DNA from: Clostridium sp. DSM 17811
GTDB lineage: Bacteria; Bacillota; Clostridia; Clostridiales; Clostridiaceae
Length of the DNA: 64,000 nt
Direction of reading: 5' to 3'
NCBI RefSeq assembly: GCF_018861905.1
Contig: NZ_JAHLDU010000002.1
Location: 62,001 to 126,000 of the forward strand
A program made the translations under genes and the position numbers. This document shows, one piece after another, positions 10,085 to 19,309 of the stretch; positions within the stretch are counted from its first letter, which is position 1; each line of letters opens with the position of its first letter. Below the pieces are notes generated by a model, which saw only the letters and a program-made list of their open reading frames with translations, had not been told where the DNA came from and made no database searches.

Positions 10085-11296
10085 CTAGATTATTGTAGTA
10101 GAGCAAGGCTCTAAAACAACAAGTTTGTTTCCTAATTTCTGATTTTTCCAATTAAATACAACACAGGAATCTAATTTAGGATCATACATATTAACAGCTT
10201 CATCCTTTAGAAACATTTTAAGATTAAAGGCTGTATATATGAAAGCTGCTTTTTTCTTATTAACGCTTGTGTATTTTCTCATATTAATTAATCCTGAAGC
10301 TGTACCAGCTAGATGAAATGATGGATCATAAAGACTATTACGACTATCAGATACAATTAATTTTACGTTTTGTCTAAGCTTTGACATAAGCTGCCTTACT
10401 AAACTCATACCACGTCCTTGTGGAAGGTCTATATCTGTTATTCCAAAACTTAAACTCTCACAAACTTTACTCCATAATTCCCTATCGCATTCTTTATCTA
10501 TTTCTAAACAATCACCAAGAGTTATAGACTCAAGATACCGCAGATCATGGAAAACATTACAATCTTCTATAAGATCACAAAAATCAATTATAACAGGTTT
10601 ATCCTCAGTTATAATAATATTGTCTCCTTGAAAATCTCCATGTGCATATCCTGTAAGGCAAGTTACAGTCAAATCTTTCCAAACATTTTCATTATTAAAA
10701 AAATAATATGGGTTAGGAAGTAATACATCTGTTCCATCTAGAGATATCCATTTTATGTTTTTATCTACCCCAATTGCTTTAAAAGCTTGTACATATTTAT
10801 CGTCCATGTATCTATATGAAAGTTCATTTTTAATTATTTCCATTGGGGAAATGAATTTCTTTACATGTTCTTTATTCCAAGTAAATAAAAATTTAGTTAT
10901 TGACGATATTATACTGTCTTTAAGTTCATCTTCATTTAGAATTTTGTCCAAAAATGTCTCACTATTGTATATATCATCTCCTGCTAAGTCATATAAGTTA
11001 ACATATAATATAGCTTTATTCTTGTCTTGAATTTTATAACTAGCTATAAGTTTGGCAATATACTTTTGCATATTGTTAGTTGATGCTAATTCATAGGCTT
11101 TTTGAAATACCTCTCCTTCATTACGTTTAGTTACCTTTAAAATACCTACACGATTTGCGGGTCCATATTCAACCATAAATACTCCAGCCTCAGAACGACC
11201 ACTTTTGAATGTTTTTAATACTTGAAAAGGAGCAGTTTTATCTTTTGTTTCTTCACCTATTTTATTAATTTGATTTATTACATCTACAATCTTCAT
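10085..11296 (-). CDS. Orphan phosphotransferase / kinase-fold protein
   Basis: A 403-residue soluble protein. The central GYAHGDFQGDNIII matches the catalytic loop of aminoglycoside phosphotransferase/choline kinase-like enzymes (H-G-D-x4-N), and PVIIDFCDL about 15 residues later matches their metal-binding Asp motif. An N-terminal GRSEAGVF followed by VGILKV resembles a glycine loop and an ATP-binding lysine strand. It may belong to the TCAD9-like kinase group known from predicted signalling or conflict proteins, but that needs a profile search. No partner genes: it lies alone between terminators and an ABC operon. Its substrate is unknown. The ribosome-binding site is poor. Confidence 0.6.
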   Translation of the reverse strand: MKIVDVINQINKIGEETKDKTAPFQVLKTFKSGRSEAGVFMVEYGPANRVGILKVTKRNEGEVFQKAYELASTNNMQKYIAKLIASYKIQDKNKAILYVNLYDLAGDDIYNSETFLDKILNEDELKDSIISSITKFLFTWNKEHVKKFISPMEIIKNELSYRYMDDKYVQAFKAIGVDKNIKWISLDGTDVLLPNPYYFFNNENVWKDLTVTCLTGYAHGDFQGDNIIITEDKPVIIDFCDLIEDCNVFHDLRYLESITLGDCLEIDKECDRELWSKVCESLSFGITDIDLPQGRGMSLVRQLMSKLRQNVKLIVSDSRNSLYDPSFHLAGTASGLINMRKYTSVNKKKAAFIYTAFNLKMFLKDEAVNMYDPKLDSCVVFNWKNQKLGNKLVVLEPCSTTII

Positions 11297-11305
11297 ATAT
11301 TATCT

Positions 11306-11347
11306 TTAGTTTGCAAGGTACTTTAGTACTAAAAGTACTATACTCAC
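11306..11347 (-). CDS. Possible 13-codon leader peptide before the kinase-fold gene
   Basis: A GTG at 11347 opens a frame of 13 codons ending at 11306, 9 bases before the kinase-fold gene. AAAGGAAGTGAT lies upstream, at a somewhat long distance. The predicted peptide is hydrophobic (MSIVLLVLKYLAN). Most of it overlaps the dyad at 11324-11340. It could be a translated leader, or chance. Confidence 0.18.
   Translation of the reverse strand: MSIVLLVLKYLAN
11324..11340. promoter_or_regulatory. TAGTACT dyad upstream of kinase-fold gene
   Basis: TAGTACT-AAA-AGTACTA is a perfect 7-bp dyad with a 3-base spacer, 28-44 bases before the kinase-fold start on the minus strand. It could be an operator or an mRNA hairpin. 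Confidence 0.35.
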
Positions 11348-11669
11348 TAAATTAATCACTTCCTTTTTATATATTGTTTTCTCTTATATTCTTTTCTTAA
11401 TAACATTAATTAAATATATTATATTATAAGCACAAGGATTACACAATTGATTAAGCAAAATTAAATACACTAATATTTTCAAAAATAACAAATGATACTA
11501 GTTGTTATTTTTAGCTGGTTATCTTACAGAACTGTAAGATTAATTTTTTATTTGTAAGTGAAGTGACATGGAGTGCAAGGAAGACCAGTTGTATAATATG
11601 GTTATAGTGATTTTAAAAAAATAAATACGTGTAGTGATGCTACGCGAGATGTAATGAGGAGAGATATAA
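11341..11669. other. Divergent intergenic region with palindrome before ABC operon
   Basis: AT-rich spacer between the kinase-fold gene and the FtsX-type ABC operon. ATCTTACAG-AA-CTGTAAGAT at 11521-11540 is a 9-bp dyad that could bind a regulator. A TATAAT box at 11592-11597 without an evident -35 may be the -10 of the ABC operon. No gene was seen in it. Confidence 0.35.
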
Positions 11670-12356
11670 ATGGAGATTTTAAAGGTCGAAAATTTAAATA
11701 AAACATATGGCACCGGTGAGAATAAGGTGGAGGCACTTAAAAATATAAATTTAATAATTAATAAGGGTGAGTTTGTAGCAATTGTTGGGGCATCAGGTTC
11801 TGGTAAAAGTACACTTCTTCATTTACTCGGCGGACTCGATAGACCAACCGCTGGTAATGTGGTTATTGATGGAGAAAGTATTTATGATTACAAGGAAGAA
11901 AAACTTGCAGTGTTTAGACGTAGAAAAATAGGTTTTGTGTTTCAGTTTTATAATCTACTTCCTATTTTAGATGTAGAAGAAAATATAGCTCTTCCAGCGT
12001 TACTCGATAATGATAAAGTTGATAAAGTTTATTTAGAGGAGCTAATCAAGGTGCTTGGTCTAAGCGAGAGAAAAAATCACCTTCCGTCGGAATTATCAGG
12101 TGGACAACAACAAAGGGTATCAATTGGTAGAGCTGTATTTAACAAGCCATCAATAATACTTGCAGATGAACCAACAGGAAATCTTGATACTAAAAATTCA
12201 AAAGACGTTATGGAATTATTAAAGTTTACTGCTAAAAAATATAATCAAACACTAATACTTATTACACATGACCTTAATATAGCAAATATGGCGGATCGGG
12301 TCATTACTATTGAAGATGGTAAAATAACTACGGATAAAAACTTAAAAATAAATTAG
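11670..12356 (+). CDS. ABC transporter ATP-binding protein (MacB/LolD type)
   Basis: 228 residues, the normal length for the ATPase of MacB/FtsX-type transporters. Motifs are intact: Walker A GASGSGKST, a Q-loop in FQFYNLL, signature LSGGQQQR, Walker B ILADEPTGNLD and an H-switch ITHD. It powers the large permease that follows 14 bases downstream. Systems of this type move lipoproteins, peptides or antimicrobials out of the membrane rather than importing solutes. Good ribosome-binding site GAGGAGAG. Confidence 0.93.
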   Translation: MEILKVENLNKTYGTGENKVEALKNINLIINKGEFVAIVGASGSGKSTLLHLLGGLDRPTAGNVVIDGESIYDYKEEKLAVFRRRKIGFVFQFYNLLPILDVEENIALPALLDNDKVDKVYLEELIKVLGLSERKNHLPSELSGGQQQRVSIGRAVFNKPSIILADEPTGNLDTKNSKDVMELLKFTAKKYNQTLILITHDLNIANMADRVITIEDGKITTDKNLKIN

Positions 12357-12370
12357 GGGGGAGGGAAAAC

Positions 12371-14878
12371 ATGATAACTAGTTATAAACAGCTTACAGGG
12401 AAATATTTGAAGAAAAATAAGAAAAGAACGGTGCTTACGATTGTTGGAATAATGCTGTCAGTTGCACTTATATCAACAATAGGACTCTTTTTTAAAGGAA
12501 TTCAGGATGCAGAAATACAGGATGCAATTAATAGTGGGGGTTCTTATCATATAGCATTTCAAAAAACAAATGATAAGTTAATTTCTAAAATAGTTAATAA
12601 TCCTAAAGTCTCAAGGTTTGGATTTTATACTATGAGTAAAGAAATAAACATAGGTAATAAATTAAATATTAATATAATAACCGCAACAGATAAGGCATTA
12701 GAACTTTTCCCTTTTAATGCAAAGGTAGGTAGATTACCAGAAAAACAAAATGAAGTGGCAATGGAAAAGTGGGTATCATCATATATTGATAAAAATGCTA
12801 AAGTGGGGAAAAAAATTAATGTTAATAATAAAGAATATACTCTTGTAGGAATACTCGAGGATAATGTACAAAATCAGATAGAGGGTAATGGAATAATCTT
12901 ATCAAAGAATAATAATATTAGCAAAGCGAATGCAGGGTTACTCGTAGAAATAAGTTCTAAAACAAATTTAAAAACTGCGGTAAATGAATTAAAGCAGTTA
13001 GGCGATAAAAATTCTGTTAAGGAAAATACCTATTTGCTGCAAATGCTAGGGGCAGGAGATGAAAGTTCAGGTTTCAGAGGTTTATATATTGCACTTGCAA
13101 TAATAATTGGAATAGTTTTAATAGCAACTATAGCAGTAATATATAACTCATTTCAAATAAGTATTGTGGAAAGAATTAAGCAGTTTGGACTTTTGAGAGC
13201 AATTGGTACTACTCCAAGGCAAATTAGAAAGATTGTGCTAAGAGAGGCAACAATACTAGCATCAATAGCTATTCCACTAGGGTTAATATGTAGTCTTATT
13301 GCAATAAATGGAATAATTTTAGCATTTAAATTAATAGGTGCAGATTCAGTTATTCCTATAAAAATTTCAATATCACCTATGGTTTTAAGCATAAGTGCAG
13401 CAGTGGGACTTTTTGCAATATATCTATCAGCACTGGTGCCAGCATATTTTGCAGGTAGGATTTCACCACTTAATGCGATAAGTGGTAGAACTTCTATAAC
13501 AAAGGAGAAAATAAAAAGAAGAAAAAATAGAGTAGTTCAAAAAATATTTGGATTTGAAGGAGCACTTGCTGCTAAAAATATAAAGAGAAATAAAAAAAGA
13601 TACAGAATAACTGTTTTTTCTATAGTGATAAGTGTGGTGTTATTTGTTACATTTAAATCTTTCATGGATATGTCACTTAATATATCAAGTGATCTTAATG
13701 AATCGAAAAATATTCACTTTTCAGTTGTAAAAAGTAATGGAGGTAACACAGAAAATACAACCATAGATAATCAAATTGAAAATAATATTAAAGCACTGAA
13801 GCCAGTGGATAAGGTATACAAAGTATACGATCCATATCTCTTTCAGATGGCAATAAACATAAACAGTGAAGTTAAGGAAATTAAGGACATGAAAAATATA
13901 TATAAAAAAACAACTTTAGATGGAGAGAAGAAAACCCTTATGGAAAGTGCCGTTGTAATTTATGATAAGGAATCTTTAGAAGTTTCCAAAAAATATTTAA
14001 AGTCAGGAAGGATTGATATAGAAAAACTAAACAATGGAGATGGAGTAATCTTAATTAATAAAAATAAAATATATGACGAAGTTACGAAGAAAGAATATTT
14101 TGGACCAATGGCAGATATAAAAGTAGGGGATGAAATTGATCTTCAATTTACTGGTGAATACCGTGGAGGGAATGGAGTAAAAACAGAATTTGGGAAAGGC
14201 AAGATTCAAAAGGTTAAGGTTATGGCAATTCTTGAAAATTCTCCTTTCAACAATACTCAATATAACAATGCACTAAATATCATTACAACGGAAGAATTGG
14301 GAAAGAAATTAACCGGTGGAAAGGACATCAAACCAGTAGATTTAAACATAGTTCTTAAAAATGTAAAAGATGAAGAGACAGGAAAAATAGGAATAGAAAC
14401 GGCCATAAAATCAAATTCTTCTTTAAAGGTAATAAATAATATAGACAACAATAGAAAAAGTAAATCTACAATATTAATGGTTAAAATATTATTGTATGGA
14501 TTTGTATTGGTAGTTTCCTTAATAGGAAGTGTTAATATTGTAAACACATTAACAACTAATATTATCCTTAGAAAAAGAGAGTTTGCTACATTAAAATCAA
14601 TTGGTTTAACTCAAAAGGGGTTAAAGAAAATGATAGTGCTTGAAGGGCTTCTATATGGAGTGGTTGGTGCAGTTTATGGGTCTATTGTTGGAACTGGAAT
14701 ATCATACCTATTATTTGAATCAATGGGCAATTTTAGAGAATTTGGGTGGATGGTTCCTTGGCAGGCAATTGGTATTGCAACAGCAGCATCTCTAATTATT
14801 GGATATATATCTGTATTATCACCATTATCAAGAATTAAACAATCAAATTTAATAGAATCAGTCAGAGAAGATTTTTAG
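12371..14878 (+). CDS. FtsX-like / MacB-type ABC transporter permease
   Basis: 835 residues. The membrane layout fits a duplicated FtsX permease: one helix near residue 20-40, an extracytoplasmic MacB_PCD-like domain, a helix bundle at about 235-360, a second anchor near 410-430, a second large outer domain (about 440-695) and a final bundle of three helices. LRAIGTTPRQIRKIV and LKSIGLTQKGLKKMIV are the paired coupling-helix motifs. It works with the ATPase just upstream. A hydrolase and a two-component system follow, which may form one cell-envelope response cluster. Confidence 0.9.
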   Translation: MITSYKQLTGKYLKKNKKRTVLTIVGIMLSVALISTIGLFFKGIQDAEIQDAINSGGSYHIAFQKTNDKLISKIVNNPKVSRFGFYTMSKEINIGNKLNINIITATDKALELFPFNAKVGRLPEKQNEVAMEKWVSSYIDKNAKVGKKINVNNKEYTLVGILEDNVQNQIEGNGIILSKNNNISKANAGLLVEISSKTNLKTAVNELKQLGDKNSVKENTYLLQMLGAGDESSGFRGLYIALAIIIGIVLIATIAVIYNSFQISIVERIKQFGLLRAIGTTPRQIRKIVLREATILASIAIPLGLICSLIAINGIILAFKLIGADSVIPIKISISPMVLSISAAVGLFAIYLSALVPAYFAGRISPLNAISGRTSITKEKIKRRKNRVVQKIFGFEGALAAKNIKRNKKRYRITVFSIVISVVLFVTFKSFMDMSLNISSDLNESKNIHFSVVKSNGGNTENTTIDNQIENNIKALKPVDKVYKVYDPYLFQMAININSEVKEIKDMKNIYKKTTLDGEKKTLMESAVVIYDKESLEVSKKYLKSGRIDIEKLNNGDGVILINKNKIYDEVTKKEYFGPMADIKVGDEIDLQFTGEYRGGNGVKTEFGKGKIQKVKVMAILENSPFNNTQYNNALNIITTEELGKKLTGGKDIKPVDLNIVLKNVKDEETGKIGIETAIKSNSSLKVINNIDNNRKSKSTILMVKILLYGFVLVVSLIGSVNIVNTLTTNIILRKREFATLKSIGLTQKGLKKMIVLEGLLYGVVGAVYGSIVGTGISYLLFESMGNFREFGWMVPWQAIGIATAASLIIGYISVLSPLSRIKQSNLIESVREDF

Positions 14879-15021
14879 AAAATTTATGACTTGTTTTATT
14901 TAGTTACATTTTAAAGATGTATCACTTAATATATTAAACAATTAAGTAACAATATCCCATTATTTTATGTTAATATGATATTGTCAGAGAATATTCATAA
15001 ACATAAGGGGGACTTATAAAA

Positions 15022-17211
15022 ATGAAGGCGAAAAGACATATATTTATATTGTCATTGATTATGCTAATATGTACATCATCAATGACAGCTCTAGCTACAA
15101 ACAATACATTGACAGGACCATTGACAACAAAATCTGTATATGGCTTACTTCTAGAAAATTTAAGGACTAAAACCAGCGAATTAGTATTAAAGCAAGGTAA
15201 TAGAAGTAAGGCTAAAAGCTTTTCAACAAGCGATTATGTAGATACGAAATTAGTTGCAGAGGAAAAAGCTTTCCATATGACTACTGATTATGATAGTTTA
15301 AGTGTACAATATGCATTAATAGATAATGGAAAGATTGTATTATCTGGTAATTCAGGTGTATATTCAAAAGAAAATACTAAAGCATTAACAGCTGATAGTA
15401 TGTATGGTATTGGATCAGTTAGTAAGATGTTTGTAACAACTGCCGTAATGAAATTAGTAGACAATGGTAAAATTAAATTGGATACTCCAATTACGGAATA
15501 TATTAAAGAGTTTAAAATGGCAGATGACAGATACAAGAAGATTACAGTGAGAATGTTGTTAAATCATTCATCCGGCTTAATGGGATCTAGTTTCTCCAAT
15601 ACACTTCTTTTTGGAGATAATGATACATACTCACATGATACTTTTTTAGAGCAATTAAAGTCTCAACGCCTTAAAGCAGATCCAGGAGCTTACTCGGTAT
15701 ATTGTAATGATGGTTTTACACTTGCTCAAATCCTAGTGGAACATGTGACAGGAATTGATTATACAACTTATATAACAAATACTTTTGTGAGTCCTCTTAA
15801 AATGGAGGATACTAAAACACCAGTTAGTGAATTTGATAGAGAGAGATTAGCTAAGACATATTTTAATGGTGTTTCTAATTATTTACCAGCAGATAACTTA
15901 AATGCTATTGGTGCTGGCGGGGTTTACTCAAGTGCAGAAGATTTATGTACTTTTGCAACAACATTTACTAAAAATTCAAATGGAATACTTTCACAAGAAG
16001 CCTTAAAGGCAATGGAGAATAAAGAATATTTAAATGGTATTTGGACAGACGATATCGATAATACATTGGGTTATGGACTAGGATGGGATAGTGTGAATCT
16101 TTATCCATTTAATTTGTATAATATCAAGGCTTTAACTAAAGGCGGAGATAGTATTCTTTATCACAGTAATTTAACTGTTTTACCAGAACAAAATATGGCG
16201 GTGGCTGTTGTAACTTCTGGTGGAAGTAGTAGCTATGATCAAGTACTTGCTCAAGAAATACTTCTTGCTGCATTAAAAGAAAAAGGTGTAATTAATGCAA
16301 TCAAGCAAGATAAGAAATTTACTGCGCCAGAAAAAACAACTGCTCCAACAGAGGTGGTGAAAAAATATGAGGGATTATATGTATCACCTTCCGCATTTAT
16401 TGATATCAAAATTGATAAAACTGGTACATTAAGTTTATCGAATCCTCAGGCACCAGAATATGGGACACAAACTTTTGTTCATACAAAGGATGGAACTTTT
16501 GTATCAAGCGAAGGGTCGGCAAGCTTAAAATTCGTAGAAGAGAAAAATGGGAAAATATATATTAAAGCAACTGGTTATCAAAGTTTACATTTACTAGGTC
16601 AAACAGCATCAAATTATTATGTAGCACAAAAGGAGAATGTAAATAAATTAACAGAAAGTGTTTCAGAGGCTTGGGCAAAAAGGGAGGGTAAGAAATATTT
16701 CTTAATAAACGAGAAATACTCCTCAGAATTTATGTTAGCATGTCCCAGTGTACAAGTTAGTTTTACAAAAGGGCTTGAAGGATATTTTAGATTCGATAAA
16801 ATTGTAGATAATAATTCAGCTGTTGCTATTTTAGATGGACCAGGTATATTGTCTCGTGATCTAGTGGATTATACATTTTATAAAAAAAATAATCTTGAAT
16901 ACCTAAGTGGAGGTGGTTTTACTTATGTTGAAGAAGCTGCACTTGAAACTTTTCCAACAATAAATGAATCTACATGCACAATTAGTAGTGATGGGTATGC
17001 TAGATGGTATAAAATAGGTGATGAATCAGCTGGCAAGGTAATTACCATAAAAATACCAGAAAAGGCAGCAGTTGCAGTTTATGATAGTAAGGGAGTTTTA
17101 GTGAATAATTCTCTAATTACAGGGGCCAAAGAAGTTACATTACCTAAGGGTGGAACAATAGTATTTTTAGGTGACGTGCAGGCTGAGTTTAATATTGAAT
17201 ATAAGGAATAA
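15022..17211 (+). CDS. Secreted beta-lactamase-fold serine hydrolase
   Basis: 729 residues with a signal peptide (MKAKRHIFILSLIMLICTSS then ALA). The class C beta-lactamase/D-Ala-D-Ala peptidase fold spans about residues 60-410. GSVSKMF holds the catalytic S-x-x-K, YCND the Y-x-N motif, and TKGG probably the third box. About 320 further residues form C-terminal beta-rich domains. Such proteins act on peptidoglycan or D-amino acid peptides outside the cell; hydrolysis of beta-lactam drugs is not implied. It has its own ribosome-binding site (AAGGGGGA) and a terminator after it. Confidence 0.85.
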   Translation: MKAKRHIFILSLIMLICTSSMTALATNNTLTGPLTTKSVYGLLLENLRTKTSELVLKQGNRSKAKSFSTSDYVDTKLVAEEKAFHMTTDYDSLSVQYALIDNGKIVLSGNSGVYSKENTKALTADSMYGIGSVSKMFVTTAVMKLVDNGKIKLDTPITEYIKEFKMADDRYKKITVRMLLNHSSGLMGSSFSNTLLFGDNDTYSHDTFLEQLKSQRLKADPGAYSVYCNDGFTLAQILVEHVTGIDYTTYITNTFVSPLKMEDTKTPVSEFDRERLAKTYFNGVSNYLPADNLNAIGAGGVYSSAEDLCTFATTFTKNSNGILSQEALKAMENKEYLNGIWTDDIDNTLGYGLGWDSVNLYPFNLYNIKALTKGGDSILYHSNLTVLPEQNMAVAVVTSGGSSSYDQVLAQEILLAALKEKGVINAIKQDKKFTAPEKTTAPTEVVKKYEGLYVSPSAFIDIKIDKTGTLSLSNPQAPEYGTQTFVHTKDGTFVSSEGSASLKFVEEKNGKIYIKATGYQSLHLLGQTASNYYVAQKENVNKLTESVSEAWAKREGKKYFLINEKYSSEFMLACPSVQVSFTKGLEGYFRFDKIVDNNSAVAILDGPGILSRDLVDYTFYKKNNLEYLSGGGFTYVEEAALETFPTINESTCTISSDGYARWYKIGDESAGKVITIKIPEKAAVAVYDSKGVLVNNSLITGAKEVTLPKGGTIVFLGDVQAEFNIEYKE

Positions 17212-17228
17212 AATTGATCCAGGTAGGT

Positions 17229-17260
17229 AGAGAAGATTATTAATAATCTTCTCTGTTTTT
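17229..17260 (+). terminator. Terminator after the serine hydrolase gene
   Basis: A 12-bp stem AGAGAAGATTAT / ATAATCTTCTCT with a 2-base loop, followed by GTTTTTT. It separates the hydrolase from the two-component genes. Confidence 0.8.
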
Positions 17261-17303
17261 TGGAAAAATTTACACCCCAGGGGTGAGAGGTGGAGAGGTG
17301 AAT

Positions 17304-17993
17304 TTGAGTAGATTATTATTAGTTGAAGACGATGAATCATTGGCACTTGGCATAGAATTTTCTCTAAAAGATGGGGGATATGAAGTTTTTAGAACATCAA
17401 CAGTAGAAGGCGGAAAAGACTTATTTCATAGAGAACCATTTGATTTAATTTTATTAGACGTTAACTTGCCAGATGGAAATGGATATGAATTATGTAAGTA
17501 CATAAGAGAAAGTAGTGAGGTTCCTATTATATTTTTAACAGCTCTCGATGATGAGGTTAATATAGTTCAAGGCCTTGAAATAGGTGGCGATGATTATATA
17601 ACAAAACCTTTTCGTGTAAGAGAGCTTTTATCAAGAATAAAGGTTGCTATAAGGCGTAACACTAAAAATATGTCCGTAGAAAGCTTTATGAAAAGTGGAA
17701 GTATATTTGTTGATAATATAAAAGGAACAGTAAGAAAAAATGGGGAAGTCATAAATCTAACGGCTCAAGAATACAAGCTTTTATTAATATTTATGAATAA
17801 ACCTAATGTTTTGATGAAAAGAGATGAGATATTGAGTGAATTATTAGAAGGGGATGATCCTTTTTTTGATGAAAATACTCTATCGGTTTATATTAAAAGA
17901 ATAAGAGATAAAATAGAAGACATTCCAAGGCAGCCAGAGTATATAGTAAATAAGCGTGGACTAGGGTATAAATGGAATAAAGATGTGGGGTAG
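17304..17993 (+). CDS. OmpR/PhoB-family response regulator
   Basis: About 230 residues: receiver domain (VEDD acidic pocket, LILLDVNLPDGNGYE with the phosphorylated Asp, ITKPF) and C-terminal winged-helix DNA-binding domain (LTAQEYKLL, IVNKRGLGYKW). Starts at 17283 (GTG), 17298 (GTG) and 17304 (TTG) are possible. MSRLLLVEDDES is the family-like N-terminus and GAGAGGTG precedes the TTG, so 17304 is preferred. A dyad CACCCC-A-GGGGTG at 17273-17285 overlaps the leader. It is partnered by the sensor kinase that follows. Confidence 0.85.
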   Translation: MSRLLLVEDDESLALGIEFSLKDGGYEVFRTSTVEGGKDLFHREPFDLILLDVNLPDGNGYELCKYIRESSEVPIIFLTALDDEVNIVQGLEIGGDDYITKPFRVRELLSRIKVAIRRNTKNMSVESFMKSGSIFVDNIKGTVRKNGEVINLTAQEYKLLLIFMNKPNVLMKRDEILSELLEGDDPFFDENTLSVYIKRIRDKIEDIPRQPEYIVNKRGLGYKWNKDVG

Positions 17994-17997
17994 ATGT

Positions 17998-19239
17998 ATG
18001 AAAAAATATTTTATTAATTCAGAACTTAAAATAAGTACGGTTACTTTGTTATTTATAATGACTTTATTTTTAATTATTACATCTTTAACCTTAAAATCAC
18101 ATCATGATAACTTAAAGAGTGATTACATAAAAAGTTTGGGGGCAATTGCGCAAAGGGTAGTAGCGAAAGAACCTAAAATGGAGAAGGAAATTATACCTCT
18201 TATTACAAAAGAGGTTTCAGAGGAAGAAGCAACACGGGGAAAAACTTTTTTAAAGGAGTATGGCTTAACGGAGGATTTAGAGGATCAACTTTTTCCATAT
18301 GTTAGCACAACTATTATAAAAAATAATTACTCAACTATATTAATCTTTGTTTTTATGGCAGCTATATTATTTGTGCTCAATTATTTTCAATATAGTTTTT
18401 TCTATAAAAGGATAAGACAATTAACACTTGCGGCTAAAAGCGTAGTTGAAGGAGATTATGACATAGCTATTAATGAAAACCTAGAAGGGGATTTTTCAAA
18501 ACTAGCAATTTCATTTAACTCTATGAGAGGGATTATTAAAAATAATTTAAGTGAGCTAGGACTAGAAAAACAATTTTTAGTAGATCTATTGTCTGATATA
18601 TCACATCAGTTAAAAACTCCATTATCATCAGTAATTTTATATAACGATATTATGGTTACAAAGGAGCTGACCCCTGAGCAAAATGAACTATTTTTATTAA
18701 ACAACCAAAACCAGCTTGAGAAGATGAATTGTTTGATCAAAAATTTGCTTAAGCTTGCAAAGCTCGAGGCTAAAGCCATAGAAATTGTAAAAGAAGAAGA
18801 AAGTTTAAATGGAACGTTGCATGATTCAATAGAGGCATTAGAAAGTAGGGCAATTGAATGCCAGGTTAAGATTATATTTAATGAAAAAGAAGAAATAGAG
18901 TTTAATCATGATGTTTTATGGCTTCAAGAGGCATTTATTAACATTATTAAGAATGGTATAGAACATACACCTCCAGGGGGAAGCATAAAACTTACGCTTA
19001 TGGAAAACCCATTATATACAAGGGTTACAATAGAGGATACAGGGGAAGGGATGACGGAGGTTGATTTGCCAAATATATTTAAACGATTTTACAAAGCAAA
19101 GACCGCAAGGAAAAGTGACTCTATTGGAATAGGACTGTCTCTTTCTAAATCAATAATTGAAGCACATAACGGCATAATTGAAGTACGAAGCAAAGTAAAC
19201 ATTGGAACTATGTTTACAATTACGTTTATTAAATGCTAA
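17998..19239 (+). CDS. Sensor histidine kinase, PhoR/BaeS type
   Basis: About 414 residues. Two membrane helices (about 12-32 and 104-125) enclose a small extracytoplasmic segment of ~70 residues. A HAMP-like segment follows, then the H-box DISHQLKTPLSSV, N-box NIIKNGIEHT, DTGEGM and GIGLSLSKSIIEAH ATP-lid motifs. An in-frame ATG at 17983 lies inside the upstream gene; the ATG at 17998 follows GTGGGG and is chosen. The sensing domain is too small for a clear ligand call. Cell-envelope stress is an inference from the neighbouring FtsX-type transporter and hydrolase. Confidence 0.88.
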   Translation: MKKYFINSELKISTVTLLFIMTLFLIITSLTLKSHHDNLKSDYIKSLGAIAQRVVAKEPKMEKEIIPLITKEVSEEEATRGKTFLKEYGLTEDLEDQLFPYVSTTIIKNNYSTILIFVFMAAILFVLNYFQYSFFYKRIRQLTLAAKSVVEGDYDIAINENLEGDFSKLAISFNSMRGIIKNNLSELGLEKQFLVDLLSDISHQLKTPLSSVILYNDIMVTKELTPEQNELFLLNNQNQLEKMNCLIKNLLKLAKLEAKAIEIVKEEESLNGTLHDSIEALESRAIECQVKIIFNEKEEIEFNHDVLWLQEAFINIIKNGIEHTPPGGSIKLTLMENPLYTRVTIEDTGEGMTEVDLPNIFKRFYKAKTARKSDSIGIGLSLSKSIIEAHNGIIEVRSKVNIGTMFTITFIKC

Positions 19240-19240
19240 A

Positions 19241-19276
19241 TGTAAAGCCTTTTATATTTATGTAGAAGGCTTTACA
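19241..19276. terminator. Bidirectional terminator
   Basis: An 11-bp stem TGTAAAGCCTT / AAGGCTTTACA between the kinase gene and the convergent collagen-like gene. Confidence 0.8.
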
Positions 19277-19309
19277 ATTTATTATAGGTTAAAATTAGGT
19301 TTAGTCTTA

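Noticed and set aside
15022-17211. Calling the secreted hydrolase a beta-lactamase resistance enzyme
   Set aside because: The S-x-x-K/Y-x-N fold is shared with D-amino peptidases and esterases, and the large extra C-terminal domains fit these better than a class C resistance enzyme.
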